Shown piece after piece: positions 36,301-52,587 of a DNA stretch of 64,000 nt. Each line of letters starts with the position of its first letter. Positions within the stretch are counted from its first letter, which is position 1. The DNA comes from Jacaranda mimosifolia (Eukaryota; Streptophyta; Magnoliopsida; Lamiales; Bignoniaceae). The position numbers and the translations under genes were made by a program. The stretch spans positions 1,364,001-1,428,000 of the forward strand of contig CM032125.1 of the NCBI GenBank assembly GCA_018894105.1, read 5' to 3'. The notes below the pieces were generated by a model, which was given only the letters and a program-made list of their open reading frames with translations, had not been told where the DNA came from and ran no database searches.

Positions 36301-38526
36301 AATTTACGATATCTATTTTTTTTGGTCTACATATCTGCAGTTACATTATTCCTGTCCCAGTTATAAAGCATTTTATAGCGGGTGTTGAAGAAACTGGAGA
36401 GTATGTCGGATTCTGCTCTATGGGTGTGTCCTTCCAACCAATTGAAAATGCACAACTTCGAGAATACTTTCAAATGCGGCCTGGTTTAACTGGGGTACTT
36501 GTCAATAAAATCAGTCCAATCTCTGATGCGTATAAAGTTCTGAAAAAGGATGATATCATCCTTTCATTTGATGGTGTGCCCATAGCAAATGATGGGTCAG
36601 GTAAATCTCAACCTTTCCCTCATCCTATATGATTTCTTTGGTACAGTATTGCATGATATTTGTTGCAAGTGAAAAGTCAGTCTAATGTCCATGTTCTTAA
36701 CTGAGTGCCTTATATGTATTTACAGTCCCCTTCCGAAATAGAGAGCGAATATCATTTGAACATTTGATCTCCATGAAGAAACCCAATGATGGTGCTCAAG
36801 TTAAAGTATTGAGAGATGGCAAAGAGCATGAGTTCACTGTTACCCTTCGCCCAGTAAGTAGAGTTTCTTTTACAAATTAAGCAACTGATATTGCTCATAA
36901 ATCTGAATGGACAACTCACGCTGATATTCAATTTATTCAGCTGGTGTTGCTTGTATGCTAGTGTCATGCCCCATTCCACATGGACTAAATATTAAAAAAA
37001 TATTACAATATAAATTTTAGTCGGAGAACTATGTGCATCCATTAGATAGATATTTTTTTTGGACAATTTGATCATAGCCCAATTTCAAGTTGTACTCGGT
37101 GGGTTTGGAAGTAATTCGTGCGTCCAGTGGGCTCACGGGCCTGGGGCATGTCCGCTAGAGTGGATAATGACTTGTATTTAGTCAGTAGTAAAGGGTATGC
37201 ATTGTTAGGCGATGGTTGCATTATAGTTCGGTATGCATATTTAGTGGATTGGCATGCTCCATAGTGGTCTTGCTACACCATGGTATAGCCTCTCTTCTCT
37301 ATTTAGAGCTCCTGATTTTCTGACTTTTAGATGTAATCTCTTTCATATGCAGTTACAGCCTCTTGTTCCAGTTCATCAATATGAGAAGCTTCCTAGTTAT
37401 TTCATTTTTGCTGGTCTTGTCTTTGTGCCGTTGACACGACCATATCTTCATGAATATGGAGAAGATTGGCGTGATACATCGCCCGGTCGATTGTGTGAAC
37501 TAGCACTTCAAGGGCTGCCCCAGAAAGCCGGTCATCAAGTTGTTGTCCTATCACAGGTATTAAGGGCCGTTTGTTTACTTTTTCATGCCCATTTTTGCCC
37601 ATTTTCATTATTTAAAAATGAATTCTTAACAACTTTTCATTATTTTCCCCAAAATTTGGACTCATTTTCCTCTCAAAACACAAAACACACTCCACAATAA
37701 CTTATGTATCGTCTCCAATAATTTAGATATATTCTCTCTCTATTTTTATCATTACTACTTTTTCTTCACTTATGACCTACTAAACTCTATATAATCATTA
37801 CTTTTTCAATAATCTATCCAAATACAAATTCATTTTCAACTCATTTTCTCTAACTACATTTTCAATTTATATATATATATATATATATGTATAAAATACT
37901 TGAACTATCATTCTGAATTCGATACAGGTGCTAATGGATGAAATCAATGTGGGCTATGACTGCATTTCCGATATACAGGTATGGTACAACCTTCATTAGT
38001 ATTCGGGTCTTTTCTTGCGCTAATCTTTAGTGATCATGTTTTCGTCATACTTTGAATGGGTTACATGGTTGACAATTGCTCAGTATGGATATCTTGTTTT
38101 CTGAAGCAATTGCGTTTATTCATCTAATACGCTTCCTTTGGACGGCTCTCCTAAAGGAAACCCATAGACTATGTTCTGTTGTGGACTATTTTAAAAATTG
38201 TTTTCTTCATAACGATTTTGAACATCTGCTTTCGAAGTAATGTGCTTTCACTTCTGCAAATAATTTAGTCCATTTTGCAGGTGAAGAAGGTCAATGGCAT
38301 AGAAGTTGACAGCTTGAAACATTTGCGACAACTTGTGGACGATAGCAGCAAAGAGAGTGTGAGATTTGATTTGGATGATCAAAAGGTGATTGTTTTGAAC
38401 TCTAAGTCTGCAAAAATCGCCACATCTCGTATACTAAAACGCCATAGAATACCTTATGCCATGTCTAGTGACCTTATTGATGAACAAAGTACTATATTGG
38501 AGATTGAGTTAGCTAGTTTAAAGTGA
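33350..38526 (+). CDS. DEG10-like: DEG10-like mitochondrial serine protease, copy 2 (frame broken or re-spliced in exon 1)
   Basis: Exons are 33350-33491 and 33592-33864 (one exon if the candidate intron is retained), 35366-35611, 35783-35978, 36341-36600, 36726-36853, 37353-37556, 37928-37978 and 38281-38526. Internal exon lengths (246, 196, 260, 128, 204, 51) are identical in all three copies. The catalytic His (NAHVV), Asp (CDLAIL) and Ser (GNSGGP) are kept, as are the PDZ-like part ([19 protein letters not shown]) and the C-terminus. The first ATG opens a presequence-like stretch rich in Arg and Ser; without splicing it ends at TGC TGA near 33574. Splicing 33492-33591 gives one 581-residue frame. 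Before the protease domain is an acidic Glu-Ser repeat not found in copy 3. Exons 2-8 have no lesions. Either a new intron or N-terminal pseudogenisation would explain exon 1. Confidence 0.8.
33492..33591 (+). other. Candidate gained intron inside exon 1 of DEG10 copy 2
   Basis: Exactly 100 nt, with TTTAG|GTTCC at the donor and aatttctccag at the acceptor. A branch-point-like CTGAT lies about 18 nt before the acceptor. It contains the in-frame TGA and the 1-nt insertion that break the frame; removing it restores the frame. In copy 3 the homologous 102 nt are 34 open codons, and the donor reads TTTGCTTCC, without GT. Confidence 0.6.
37563..37865. mobile_element. Truncated MITE in intron 6 of DEG10 copy 2
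   Basis: The left end, GGGCCGTTTGTTTAC, matches the MITE at 4655-5076 at the same intron position, and the body (ctcattttcctctcaaaacac) aligns for about 300 bp. The right terminal repeat is gone and the sequence runs into a (TA)n tract. Confidence 0.65.
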
Positions 38527-38729
38527 GCTTTTTCCTATTTTTGGTTCGATTAATTATTCCAAATGTTGATTTAGATATCATTAGTTTTTGAGATTTTCAC
38601 ATGTTCATTTATTTTAGGATAGCATAAATTTTGATTTTGGTTTGATTATATTCATTGTTTATAGAATAGGTTAATATAAATAAAATATAATATTGCTTTT
38701 CTACTCTATGCTGTTAAAAAATATGATTT

Positions 38730-38950
38730 TTGTAATGGATTGGATTGACTATGGGTTTTCAGGATATTAGATAAACCCAATTCATAATTATGTTGACCCG
38801 GATTGTTTTAATTCAAAATGAGTTGAATTTGAGTTTAGATTTATCAAGTTGAAAATTAAATGAGTTGGATTCGAGTTGAGAAAAATTAAGCAATACCCAT
38901 ATATTGACTCAACTTGAATCCACTTGCTCGCCTGTATTGCCACCCCTATT
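38730..38950. mobile_element. hAT-like insertion in the 3' flank of DEG10 copy 2
   Basis: Copy 1 lacks this block between conserved flanks. It contains gacccggattg, gagttggattcgagttgag and ends near attgccacccct, words shared with the element at 10135-11390. The left terminus is not clear. Confidence 0.45.
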
Positions 38951-39285
38951 TGTGTAATAGTTCATCTAACGTTTTATATTTATAATTTTAAATTTAATTT
39001 TTAATACAATTATGAATGTGTACAAACACACACGCACATGTATATAAGAAATATAAATATAAATGTAATTTTTTTTATCAAAGTTGGTTTTTCACATGTC
39101 AAAAAAAACATATATATATATATGTATATTATATTATGACAAAGTGTTATCCAAAACTAGAAAAATTTTGTTGGATTTAACTTAATGGTTGATACCTTAT
39201 TTAAAAGTCATGAATTAATTTAATCATTTCCTTTGTCACCTTGTGCTTTTCCTCCAATTTATACATATTTGCTTACCATGCTTAA

Positions 39286-40340
39286 ATATTAGATTTCAGA
39301 GAATAAAATATTACAAAATACATTAATCATTATGATACAACTTTTAACTTTAATTTTTAAAGCTTTTTTCTTTAATAAAATCGTAGAAATTAGATTTAGA
39401 TCAAACCTACAATCACAAAAAGCAAATAAAGTAAACTAATATTAACTAAAGCCAAAATTATATGTAGGCCTACAATGCCTTTTATTGACCCAACCAAGCT
39501 AAGGAAGGGCTTATAAGCCTAACCCCATAAACAAATTAATTATATTCTTAAAGGTTAATTTTGTGTTAATATGAGTTTAAGACTTCTCGTTCTATGAATA
39601 AAAGCTTCTATAAAATAATTATCATATTTTTTAAAATTACCAAGCGCGCTAATCAAACATTAAAATATACATCAATAAAATGTGATTTTCGAGACATAGA
39701 TTGAAATTATTAAATGAACTTGATGAATTAAGTAAATCCTTTTAAATTAATAAGCTTATATTGGATCTAAACTTAAACACCGTAAAATTAAATTTTATGT
39801 AAATTTCTACCAAAAGAAAGAAAAGGTAAGTACATGGAAAGAAAATTATAAAACTAATCTAAATTATAAAATTACGACACAAAGCAACTCAAGGAAAGAA
39901 ATTTTTTTGTGTTAAATCTTAAAATATCAATAAATTTGCTAACATTTGTATCATTTGATAGCAACTTGGTCATTCATTTAATTATGTTATATTGGAATTA
40001 AGGAATTTAATAAAAAAAAAGAGACAAAAAAATATAAAGGTATGAGAATTAAAAAAATAAAATTACATTATTTACAACATAATTTTTTTCTTATTTATTT
40101 AGTTTTTTCCCCTAACATCCAATGTCGAGATATAGGAATGAAGGGGAAAGATAAAAAGAAAAAGAAAAGAAGAAGAAGAAAGAAACGCAGTTTAGAAATA
40201 AACGAACACAACAACATCGCTTGCACGCTTATGCTTTTAGAAACCGAGTAATGAAAGCCTAAATTGGGTAAAAATACTACGCGCTCCTAAAACCCTGAAG
40301 AGGAGGTTCTGTGGCCTCCCGCCTCCGCGCTAAAGACACA
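39286..40340. other. Intergenic DNA upstream of DEG10 copy 3
   Basis: AT-rich with no gene recognised. A purine-rich run lies at about 40145-40195. The 5' flank of copy 3 does not resemble those of copies 1 and 2. A short GC-richer leader precedes the ATG. Confidence 0.45.
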
Positions 40341-44817
<4,477 letters not shown>

Positions 44818-45603
44818 GACTTACACTATTTTTGATTGACTTTATTAATTCAAATGTTGGTTTAAATATCACTGAAATTTTTAATATTTTGACTTGTTTT
44901 AAATATTTAGTTTGATTCGTTTATATTAATTGTGATGTTTATAAATTGTTGGAGTGTAATGAATTGGTGCTTCTAAAATCAAGCTAAACAAAACTTTCAT
45001 TGGCGTCTGCATCGTATATATTTACAAATGTTGTATCTACGGTATCTGCCTGAATATTTGTGTTGGTTCAACAATATGTGTGAGAGGGGTTGTGCTGTGG
45101 GGGTGTGGGGTTCTTTTAGGTGATCAATTTTCACTAAGCCAACAATTAAGGGACAAGTTCATGAAGGGATGACCCCAATACAAAAAACTCAGTACTGTTA
45201 AAAAGTTAAGTGATATCAAAGGATTCAAATACTCTTTCTCAACTCATTTAGCTAAATTGTGGATTATAAGTACTTTTAGAACTTGGATACACCTATTGTC
45301 TAACTAATTCAGAACAAAAGTCAAGAAAAAGAAAAAATATTGCTCGTCATTGGTTCCAACATGAGGCAAATATAAGTGTATTACCTATACGATAACTTGG
45401 GTTTGATCAAACTAATTAAGAGGGTATTATATATAGCATATAAAACCTTTAAAAATACTTCTGAAATTTATAAATTTTGTTTAGTGTAGTAATACATTCT
45501 TGTAATTTGATCATACGAGTACATCTCATAAGTGCTTTCATAATTTCAAAATTTCAAGTATTTCATAAATCTTTTTTCAAAACAATATAGGTTATGTTTT
45601 TTG
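44818..45603. other. 3' flank of DEG10 copy 3
   Basis: The first 270 bp or so resemble the region 52650-52935 downstream of the fourth DEG10 fragment. No gene was seen in the remainder. Confidence 0.55.
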
Positions 45604-46626
45604 TTTGATTTTATTATGTGTTTTGGGAGAATGAATTATTGGAGAATGTAAAAGTTGTTTTTTTTGTATGTTTGTTAATATTTTGGGGGAGATATTTTTT
45701 TACTGCAGCAGTCAAATCAATGCTTTTTTGTTAGGTTTGTGGGGGTGAAAATGGAATTGAGTGATTATTTTAATATTAGAATAATAATAAAATACATATA
45801 ATATATATATATATCACTATAAGAAAACACCCCTTCACTAATAGAAAATTTATGACGAAGAGGGTTCCGTCACTATTTGAAAATAATTGTGATGGATTTT
45901 TGATGGATTACTAACGAATTTAATAAAATGGGCAAAAATATATATTAGTCATGATACTTGTGACGGATATGAAAACTATAATTGATATGAAGAGTTCGTC
46001 ATAAATTTTATAACTTCAATAAGATTTTTCGATCTGTGATAGAAATTCCATCACAAAATTCATTTTGTGACGTACTTTATTTCCATCACAAACTAATTAG
46101 TGACAAAGCATATACTAATGGATTTATAAATAAATCCATCACAAAATGATAGATCTCATTAAATTTATGATGGACTTATTTTACAAATCCGTTAGTATAT
46201 GCTTTGTCACTGATTAGTTTGTGACGAAAATAAAGTGCGTCAAAAAATTAATTTTATGATGGAATGTCTGTCACAAATCGAAAAATCATATTGAAGTTAT
46301 AAAATTTGTGACGAACTCTTCATATCAATTTATAGTTTTCATATCCGTCACAAGTATCATGACTAACATATATTTTTGCTCAATTTATTAAGTTCATTAG
46401 TAATCCATCAAAAATCCATCACATTTGTTTTCAAACAGTGACGGAACCCTCTTCGTCATAAAATTCTTGTTAGTGAAGGGTAGTTTTCTTGTAGTGTATA
46501 TAATATATATATGTATATATTGGAGAATGTGCATTTTGAAGAAAAAATGAGGATATATTTGGTTATGTTTCCTCCGAACATATGTTTGGATATGTTTGGT
46601 TATTGTTCCCAGGAAACACAACCAAA
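45604..46626. mobile_element. Older MITE split by a CACTA-type insertion
   Basis: The two parts outside 45815-46496, joined at the TAT duplication, match the reverse complement of the MITE at 5267-5583: it begins tttgattttattatgtgttt and ends with paired words ttggttatgttt and aacacaaccaaac. The element is therefore interrupted by the later CACTA-type element. The ends are approximate. Confidence 0.55.
45815..46496. mobile_element. CACTA-type foldback element (non-autonomous)
   Basis: The ends are CACTATAAGAAAAC and, inverted, CACTACAAGAAAAC, the signature of CACTA (En/Spm) termini, with a 3-bp duplication TAT on each side (45812-45814 and 46497-46499). The two halves are near-complementary over about 330 bp around a centre near 46155; for example gtgacaaagcatatactaa and ttagtatatgctttgtcac. 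There is no coding. Such a long inverted repeat would fold into a hairpin if transcribed. Confidence 0.9.
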
Positions 46627-46686
46627 CAAAGCCATAGTATTTTATAAACTCAAAAATTATTTTATAAGAATAACTTGTAGAACATT

Positions 46687-46695
46687 CTAAATAAA
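46687..46695. repeat. Target-site duplication of MULE B (left)
   Basis: CTAAATAAA, identical to 52419-52427. Confidence 0.85.
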
Positions 46696-47214
46696 GGGGC
46701 ACTTATTAAAAAGTACCAAAACCACTTTTCAAATTCATGTTCAGTCCCCACTTGAATTTTAATAGAATGAACTCCCTAGTTTTGTTAAAATTTTAGAGAT
46801 CACTCCCTACCCACTTGATTTGGCAAAAATACCCTTAAGTACAATATTTTTCACTCATTTTCCTCACTTCTTTTCTATCCACACAACCAAACACCATTTA
46901 TCTCCATTCCCAAACACTAAACCCCACCTTCATCTTTCATCATCAGAAGAAAGAAAAAAAAAAAAAAAAAAAAAAAGTCTAAGAAGCAAATTGAGCTTGA
47001 CAGCGCGAACAAGGAACCCGACGACACCACCACCACTAGCGCGACCACTGCATTTCCACCTTCTTAATTTATTTTCATCATTTTCTGGTTATTTTCTCGG
47101 TTTATTTTCATTCTTCCCAGTTTATTTTCTCAGTTATTACCAGGTCATTCTCTCCATCTTGTATTTTTTTCTTAATCAGCAAAAAGAGTGTTTGCCGGAG
47201 ATGTCGATATGAAG

Positions 47215-47840
47215 AAGGAGATGAATTTTGAAGAACTTAGGACTTATTGGAATTGTAGTAGTATATAATCTGTTTATGTAAAGTATATTTTACAAGAAAT
47301 TATAATACAAAATATTCAACCTTTCAGTACATTTTAAAAGAAATAGTAGTATATAATTTGTTTATCTAAAGTACATTTTACAAGTGATTGTAGTACAAAA
47401 CGTTCAACCTTTCAATAAATATTATCTGAAACTGGTAGTATACAATTTGTTTATCCAAAGTACATTTTACAAGCAATTACAGTACAAAATATTCAACCTT
47501 TTAGTACACATTATCTAAAAGTAGTAGTATATAATCTGTTTATGTAAAGTATATTTTTCAAGTAATTGCAGTACAAAACATTCAACATTTCAGTACACAT
47601 TACTAGAAGTGGTAGTATATAATCTGTTTATATAAAGTATATTTTACAAGCAATTCTAGTACAAAATATTCAACTTTTTAGAATATATTAGTATAAGTGG
47701 TAATATATATGAAAAGTACATTTTACAACCAATTGTAGTACAAAATATTCAACATTTCAGTACACATTATCTAAAAGTAGGAGTATATAATCTATTTATG
47801 TAAAGTACATTTTACAAGGAATTGTAGCACAAAACATTCA
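47215..47840 (-). repeat. 88-bp repeat array, left block (inverted orientation), about seven units
   Basis: Units contain agtatataatctgtttatgt, aaagtacattttacaag, gtagtacaaaa and cattcaacctttcagtacac. Each is the reverse complement of the unit at 50430-51690. The block begins next to the leader region inside the left terminal repeat of MULE B. Confidence 0.85.
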
Positions 47841-47849
47841 AGTTTTATA

Positions 47850-48420
47850 CTTCAACCTAAAATTGTACTCTATTATTTAAGTTTTATACTTCAAGTGTTC
47901 TACTAATTGATTATCCAAAATTGTACTGCAATTGCTAGCGTCTTATACTTCAAGTGTTCTGGAATTGTACTTCTTTTTATATAAAATTGTACTTCATTTA
48001 TCTGAATTGTACTTTATTTTATACTTCATTTTACATAAAATTGTACTCTATTATTGAATTTCTATACTTCAAGGGTTTTATTTATTAATTATCCAAAATT
48101 GTACTGCAATTACTAGAGTTTTATTCTTCAAGTATTCTAAAATTGTACTTCTTTTTATATAAAATTGTACTTCATTACCTAAAATTATACTTTATTTTAC
48201 ATAAAATTGTACTCTATTATTTAAGTTTTATACTTCAAGGATTCTACTAATTGATTATCCAAAATTGTACTGCAATTGATGGCGTCTTATACTTGAAATG
48301 TTTTGGAATTGTACTTCATTTTTTATAAAATTGTACTTCGTTTATCTGAAATTGCACTTCATTTTACCTAAAATTGTACTCTATTATTGAAGTTCTATAC
48401 TTCAAGTGTTTTATTTATTG
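47850..48420 (+). repeat. TTGTACTTCA higher-order array in MULE B
   Basis: Phrases ctactaattgattatccaaa, gtactgcaattgctagcg and ttatacttcaagtgttct recur about every 170-180 bp. They match the array at 12880-15300 in MULE A. Confidence 0.8.
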
Positions 48421-48600
48421 ATTTAGCATGAAAATGTAGCATGTGCATGTTGTCCGAGATATCAGTGCTTTCAATAAGGGAGATTTATACTTGATTTCGG
48501 GATATATGTACTTCATTGCGGTAATTATGTACTAGATTTAGAGTGAAAAGATAGCATGTGCATGTTGTCCGAGAGCATGAACAAATGTGTGAGATATTAC

Positions 48601-49183
48601 TAGGGGTTGGCGTTCGGATCGGGTAGGTCGGGTTCGGGTACCCAATTTTTTGGGTAGCAATTGTAGCTACCCAACACCGACCCGAAATTGTCGGGTACCC
48701 GACATGATTTTTTTTAAAAAAAATAATTTAAATATTATCTAAAAAGTCTAAAAAGAAGAAAAAAAAAAAAAGGAAAATGAACTTTGGCCTCTGTTAGACT
48801 AACAGAGGCAAAAGGCCAAAGCTTGGCCACTGTTAAGTGTTAACAGTGGCCAAATATTGGATATAATAAGCATTTAAATTATATATTTATGTATAATAAA
48901 TATCTTTACATATATTATATATTGGATATATTTAGATATATATGTATTTTATATACAATACATATAAATATACTTATTATATATATTATATATAATATAT
49001 ATTTATTTATATATAAATTAAAATTGGGTACCCGAACTACTCGATCGGGTAGGACTTCCTACACGATATTCGACCTGAAATTTCATTTGAGTAACGGGTA
49101 CTCAATCCGCATTTTTTTTAAAATAAAAAACCCGACTCGATCGGGTCGGTACCCGAATTACTCGATCCGAACGCCCACCCTTA
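48601..49183. mobile_element. hAT-type non-autonomous element inside MULE B
   Basis: It begins TAGGGGTTGGCGTTCGGATC and ends in the near inverse (GATCCGAACGCCCACCCTTA), flanked by a perfect 8-bp duplication GATATTAC (48593-48600 and 49184-49191). GGGTACCCGA-type words are at both ends and the middle is (TA)-rich. There is no coding. It is a different family from the GAGCTC-rich elements. Confidence 0.9.
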
Positions 49184-49191
49184 GATATTAC

Positions 49192-50260
49192 TTCAATAAG
49201 GGAGATTTTATACAAAGTGTATTTCAATATAACACCATATATACATCGTTTGTTCTATATTTGTACTTCATTTATACTGAAAATATACTACCAGAGCATT
49301 AACAAATGTTTGAGATATTACTTCAATAAGGGAGATTTATACTTTATTTAAGGACAAACGATAGTCTCAAGATATTGTATTTGACCCTCACTATAATTAT
49401 TAGAGACTAATTATTTAATTGCATAAAGTGTACTTCAACATAACATTATATATACTTCATTTGTTCTGTATTTGTACTTCATTTATACTGAAAATATGCT
49501 ACCAGAGCATGAACAAATACATGAGATATTACTTCAATAAAAGAGATTTATACTTGATTTCAGGACATATGTACTTCATTGCGGCAATTATGTACTTGAG
49601 TTTTGTTTCATGAGTTGCCTTTTATTTCTTGGTAATTAACAACCAAAACTCTAAAAATGTGTGTAATATTTAGTATGGTATGAATAAAATAATGTAAAGT
49701 ATTAAAGTGATAACCACTAGTGTTCAACGAATCAAAGTTATCATTCGTAGTATCCAAAGTATACTTATGCATTAAAAGTTGTAAACACATGAGCATTTGA
49801 CAATTATATCCATCTTATCACCAGTACAAATATGTACTTCACCTAATTCGATAGTCTCAAAATATTGTACTTGACCCTCCCTACAATTATTAGAGCTAAT
49901 TATTCAATTGCATAAAGTGTACTTCAACATAACACCATATGTACTTCATTTGTTCTGTATTTGTACGTCATTTCCCGCATATTATACTGAACATCGCTAC
50001 AATATTTCACTTTAATTGAAGAATACTTCAACATAACGCCATATATACTTCGTTTGTTCTGTATTTATACTTCATTTCCCGCATATTATACTGAACCTCA
50101 CTACAATATTTCACTTTAATTGAAGAATACTTCAACATAACGCCATATATAATTCATTTGTTCTGTATTTGTACTTGATTTCCCACATATTGTACTAAAC
50201 CTCGCTACGATATTTCACTTTAATTGAATGGTGCTTCAACATAACATCATATCCATGTAT
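49192..50260 (+). repeat. Repeat array with units of about 105 bp in MULE B
   Basis: The word cttcaacataac recurs at about 49434, 49923, 50029, 50132 and 50236; the last four are 103-106 bp apart. Units hold tatacttcatttgttctgta, tttcccgcatattatactga and atttcactttaattgaa, and are related to the 104-bp array of MULE A. Confidence 0.8.
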
Positions 50261-50429
50261 ATATAAAAAGGAGTCTTCTTCAATGCATCAAAATAATTTG
50301 ACCCCATCTTGAATTTCACATGCTCCAATTTAGCCTGAAAATATTGGGGGAGCAACGAGAGCAGACCTCATTATGTCTTGCTTTTGCTGCAATCAAATAA
50401 AGAAAAATTAGTATATAAACAAATTATAT

Positions 50430-51690
50430 ACTACTACTTTCAGATAATGTGTACTGAAAGATTGAATATTTTGTATTACAGCTGCTTGTAAAATGTACTT
50501 CAGATACACAAATTATATACTACCACTCAGATAATGTGTACTGAAAGGTTGAATATTTTGTACTACAGTTGCTTCTAAAATGTACTTCAGATACTCAGAT
50601 TATGTACTACCACTTTCAGCTAATGTGTACTGAATCTTGAATGTTTTGTACTACAATTACTTTTAAAATATACTTCAAATATACAGATTATATACTACTA
50701 CTTTCAGATAATGTGTACTGAAAACTTGAATATTTTGTACTACAGTTGCTTTTAAAATATACTTTAGATACACAGATTATATACTATACTTTCAGATAAT
50801 GTGTACTAAAATATTGAATATTTTGTACTACCATTGCTTCTAAAATGTACTTCAAATACTCAAATTATGCACTACCATTTTCAGATGATATATACTGAAA
50901 GGTTGAATATTTTGTACTACAGATATTTCTGAAATGTACTTTAGATACACAGATTATATACTACACTTTCAGATAATGTGTACTTAAAGCTTGAATGTTT
51001 TGTACTACAGTTATTTCTGAAATGTACTTTAGATACACAGATTATATACTACACTTTCAGATAATATGTACTTAAAGCTTGAATGTTTTGTACTACAGTT
51101 ATTTCTGAAATTTACTTTAGATACACAAATTATATACTACACTTTCAGATAATATGTACTTAAAGCTTGAATGTTTTGTACTACAGTTGCTTCTAAAATA
51201 TACTTCAGACAAACAGATTATATACTACCGCTTTTAGATAATGTGCACTGAAAACTTAAATCTTTTGTACTACAATTGCTTCTAAAATGTACTTTAGATA
51301 CACATATTATATACTATACTTTCAGATAATGTGTACTGAAATGTTGAATATTTTTGTACTACAGTTACTTCTAAAATGTATTTTACACAAACAGATTATA
51401 TACTACACTTTCAGATAATGTGTACTGAAATGTTGAGTATTTTTGTATTACAGTTGCTTCTAAAATGTACTTCAAATACACAGATTATATACTACACTTT
51501 CAGATAATGTGTACTGAAAGGTTGAGTATTTTTGTACTACAGTTGCTTCTAAAATGTACTTCAAATACACAAATTATATACTATACTTTCAGACAATATG
51601 TACTGAAAACTTCAATATTTTGTACTACAGTTGCTTGTAAAATGTACTTTACACAAACAGATTATGTACTACTATTTTCAGATAATTTCA
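50430..51690 (+). repeat. 88-bp repeat array, right block, about fourteen units
   Basis: Units read cagattatatactacacttt, cagataatgtgtactgaaa, ggttgaatattttgtactac and agttgcttctaaaatgtact, with a period of about 88 bp. They are inverted relative to 47215-47840. Confidence 0.9.
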
Positions 51691-52418
51691 ATGTATAATT
51701 TCAGGTATAAGAAGTATAAATCCCAAGAAAGTGAAGTATAACTTTCATGCCTTTCAAGTGCAAATAAGAGATTTTTAAATATTACAACAGAAATAATATA
51801 TATAAAAAATGAGTTAAAGTTTTTAACAACTAAAAAAGAGTTCAAACAAAGAAAGATGAGAAAATCTATTTGCAAAACTTATAAAACTGAAAAATACACA
51901 CATTTGAAAGAAAGCAAAGTCCACTAAATGAGTAGCAGAAAACATACCTTTCTGAACCATGTTCTTTTCCTTATGTTTTTCCCTCCTTGTTGGTGCTCCT
52001 GATTGTTCCATTTTCACAAGTTGCAGAGTAGTTTGGCTTTTTTTTTTTCCCCCCTTCTTGCGTCGATTTCGTTTTTCCTTTCCTGGTCTCTCTTTCGTTC
52101 ACAGCATTTTGTTGGCAGACGAGATGCTGTTTTTCGCGCCTTTTGTTCTTCAGAGGAGAAAACGGTTTCCAAACAAAAAAAAAACGTGCGTTTGAAGAAA
52201 AGTTGTCATTTGATGAAGTGGGAAGAAGAAAACCGCCATTTGCTGGTTTTTTTTTTTTGTTATTTTGGCTAAGTATAAGGGTATTTAAGTCTTTTTTAAA
52301 TATTTGGGGAGTGATTCCTAAAGTTTTGAAAAAAGTAGGGAGTTTAGTGTTTAGAAAATCAAGTGGGGAGTAAAGTGTAAAATGAAAGTAGGATTAGGGA
52401 TTTTTTTCTAATTAACCG

Positions 52419-52427
52419 CTAAATAAA
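52419..52427. repeat. Target-site duplication of MULE B (right)
   Basis: CTAAATAAA, identical to 46687-46695. Confidence 0.85.
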
Positions 52428-52587
52428 TTCAGCTATACACCCTCCAAATTAAGAATACCTTTCCACAATATAGTTGTGCAAACTAGACTAGCATGCAATA
52501 GAAAATATACGAAGGACTGGACAGGAAATAGACTTTCACTATAGTCCCAAGATTGCCATATTTGATATACTAACATGCCAGTAGTAG

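Larger units (their letters stand above)
32880..39285 (+). repeat. Duplicated segment, unit 2 (DEG10 copy 2 with flanks)
   Basis: Counterpart of 405-7035. Main differences are a missing Helitron-like insertion and a single copy of the tandem repeat in intron 1, a truncated MITE and no second MITE in intron 6, and an extra hAT-like insertion in the 3' flank at about 38730-38950. The boundaries are approximate. Confidence 0.8.
46696..52418. mobile_element. MULE B: 5.7-kb non-autonomous relative of MULE A
   Basis: Flanked by a perfect 9-bp duplication CTAAATAAA (46687-46695 and 52419-52427). The terminal inverted repeats start GGGGCACTTATTAAAAAG and, in reverse complement, CGGTTAATTAGAAAAAAA, and share gtccccacttga or ctccccacttga, aactccct and atcactccc further in. 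The outer parts match MULE A, including the leader next to the left repeat (ttattttcatcattttc) and the spliced leader next to the right one. No transposase or Ulp1 coding is left. The interior is made of repeat arrays: 88-bp units at both sides in opposite orientation, the TTGTACTTCA higher-order unit, one and a half 123-bp units, and units of about 104 bp. Confidence 0.85.

Noticed and set aside
40311..40340. GTG-initiated extension of DEG10 copy 3
   Set aside because: A GTG start is not expected in a plant nuclear gene, and the ATG at 40341 matches the position of the starts in copies 1 and 2.
48889..49302. 137-codon open frame in the hAT element of MULE B
   Set aside because: It is a translation of a (TA)-rich stretch, dominated by Tyr and Ile, and crosses the element boundary.
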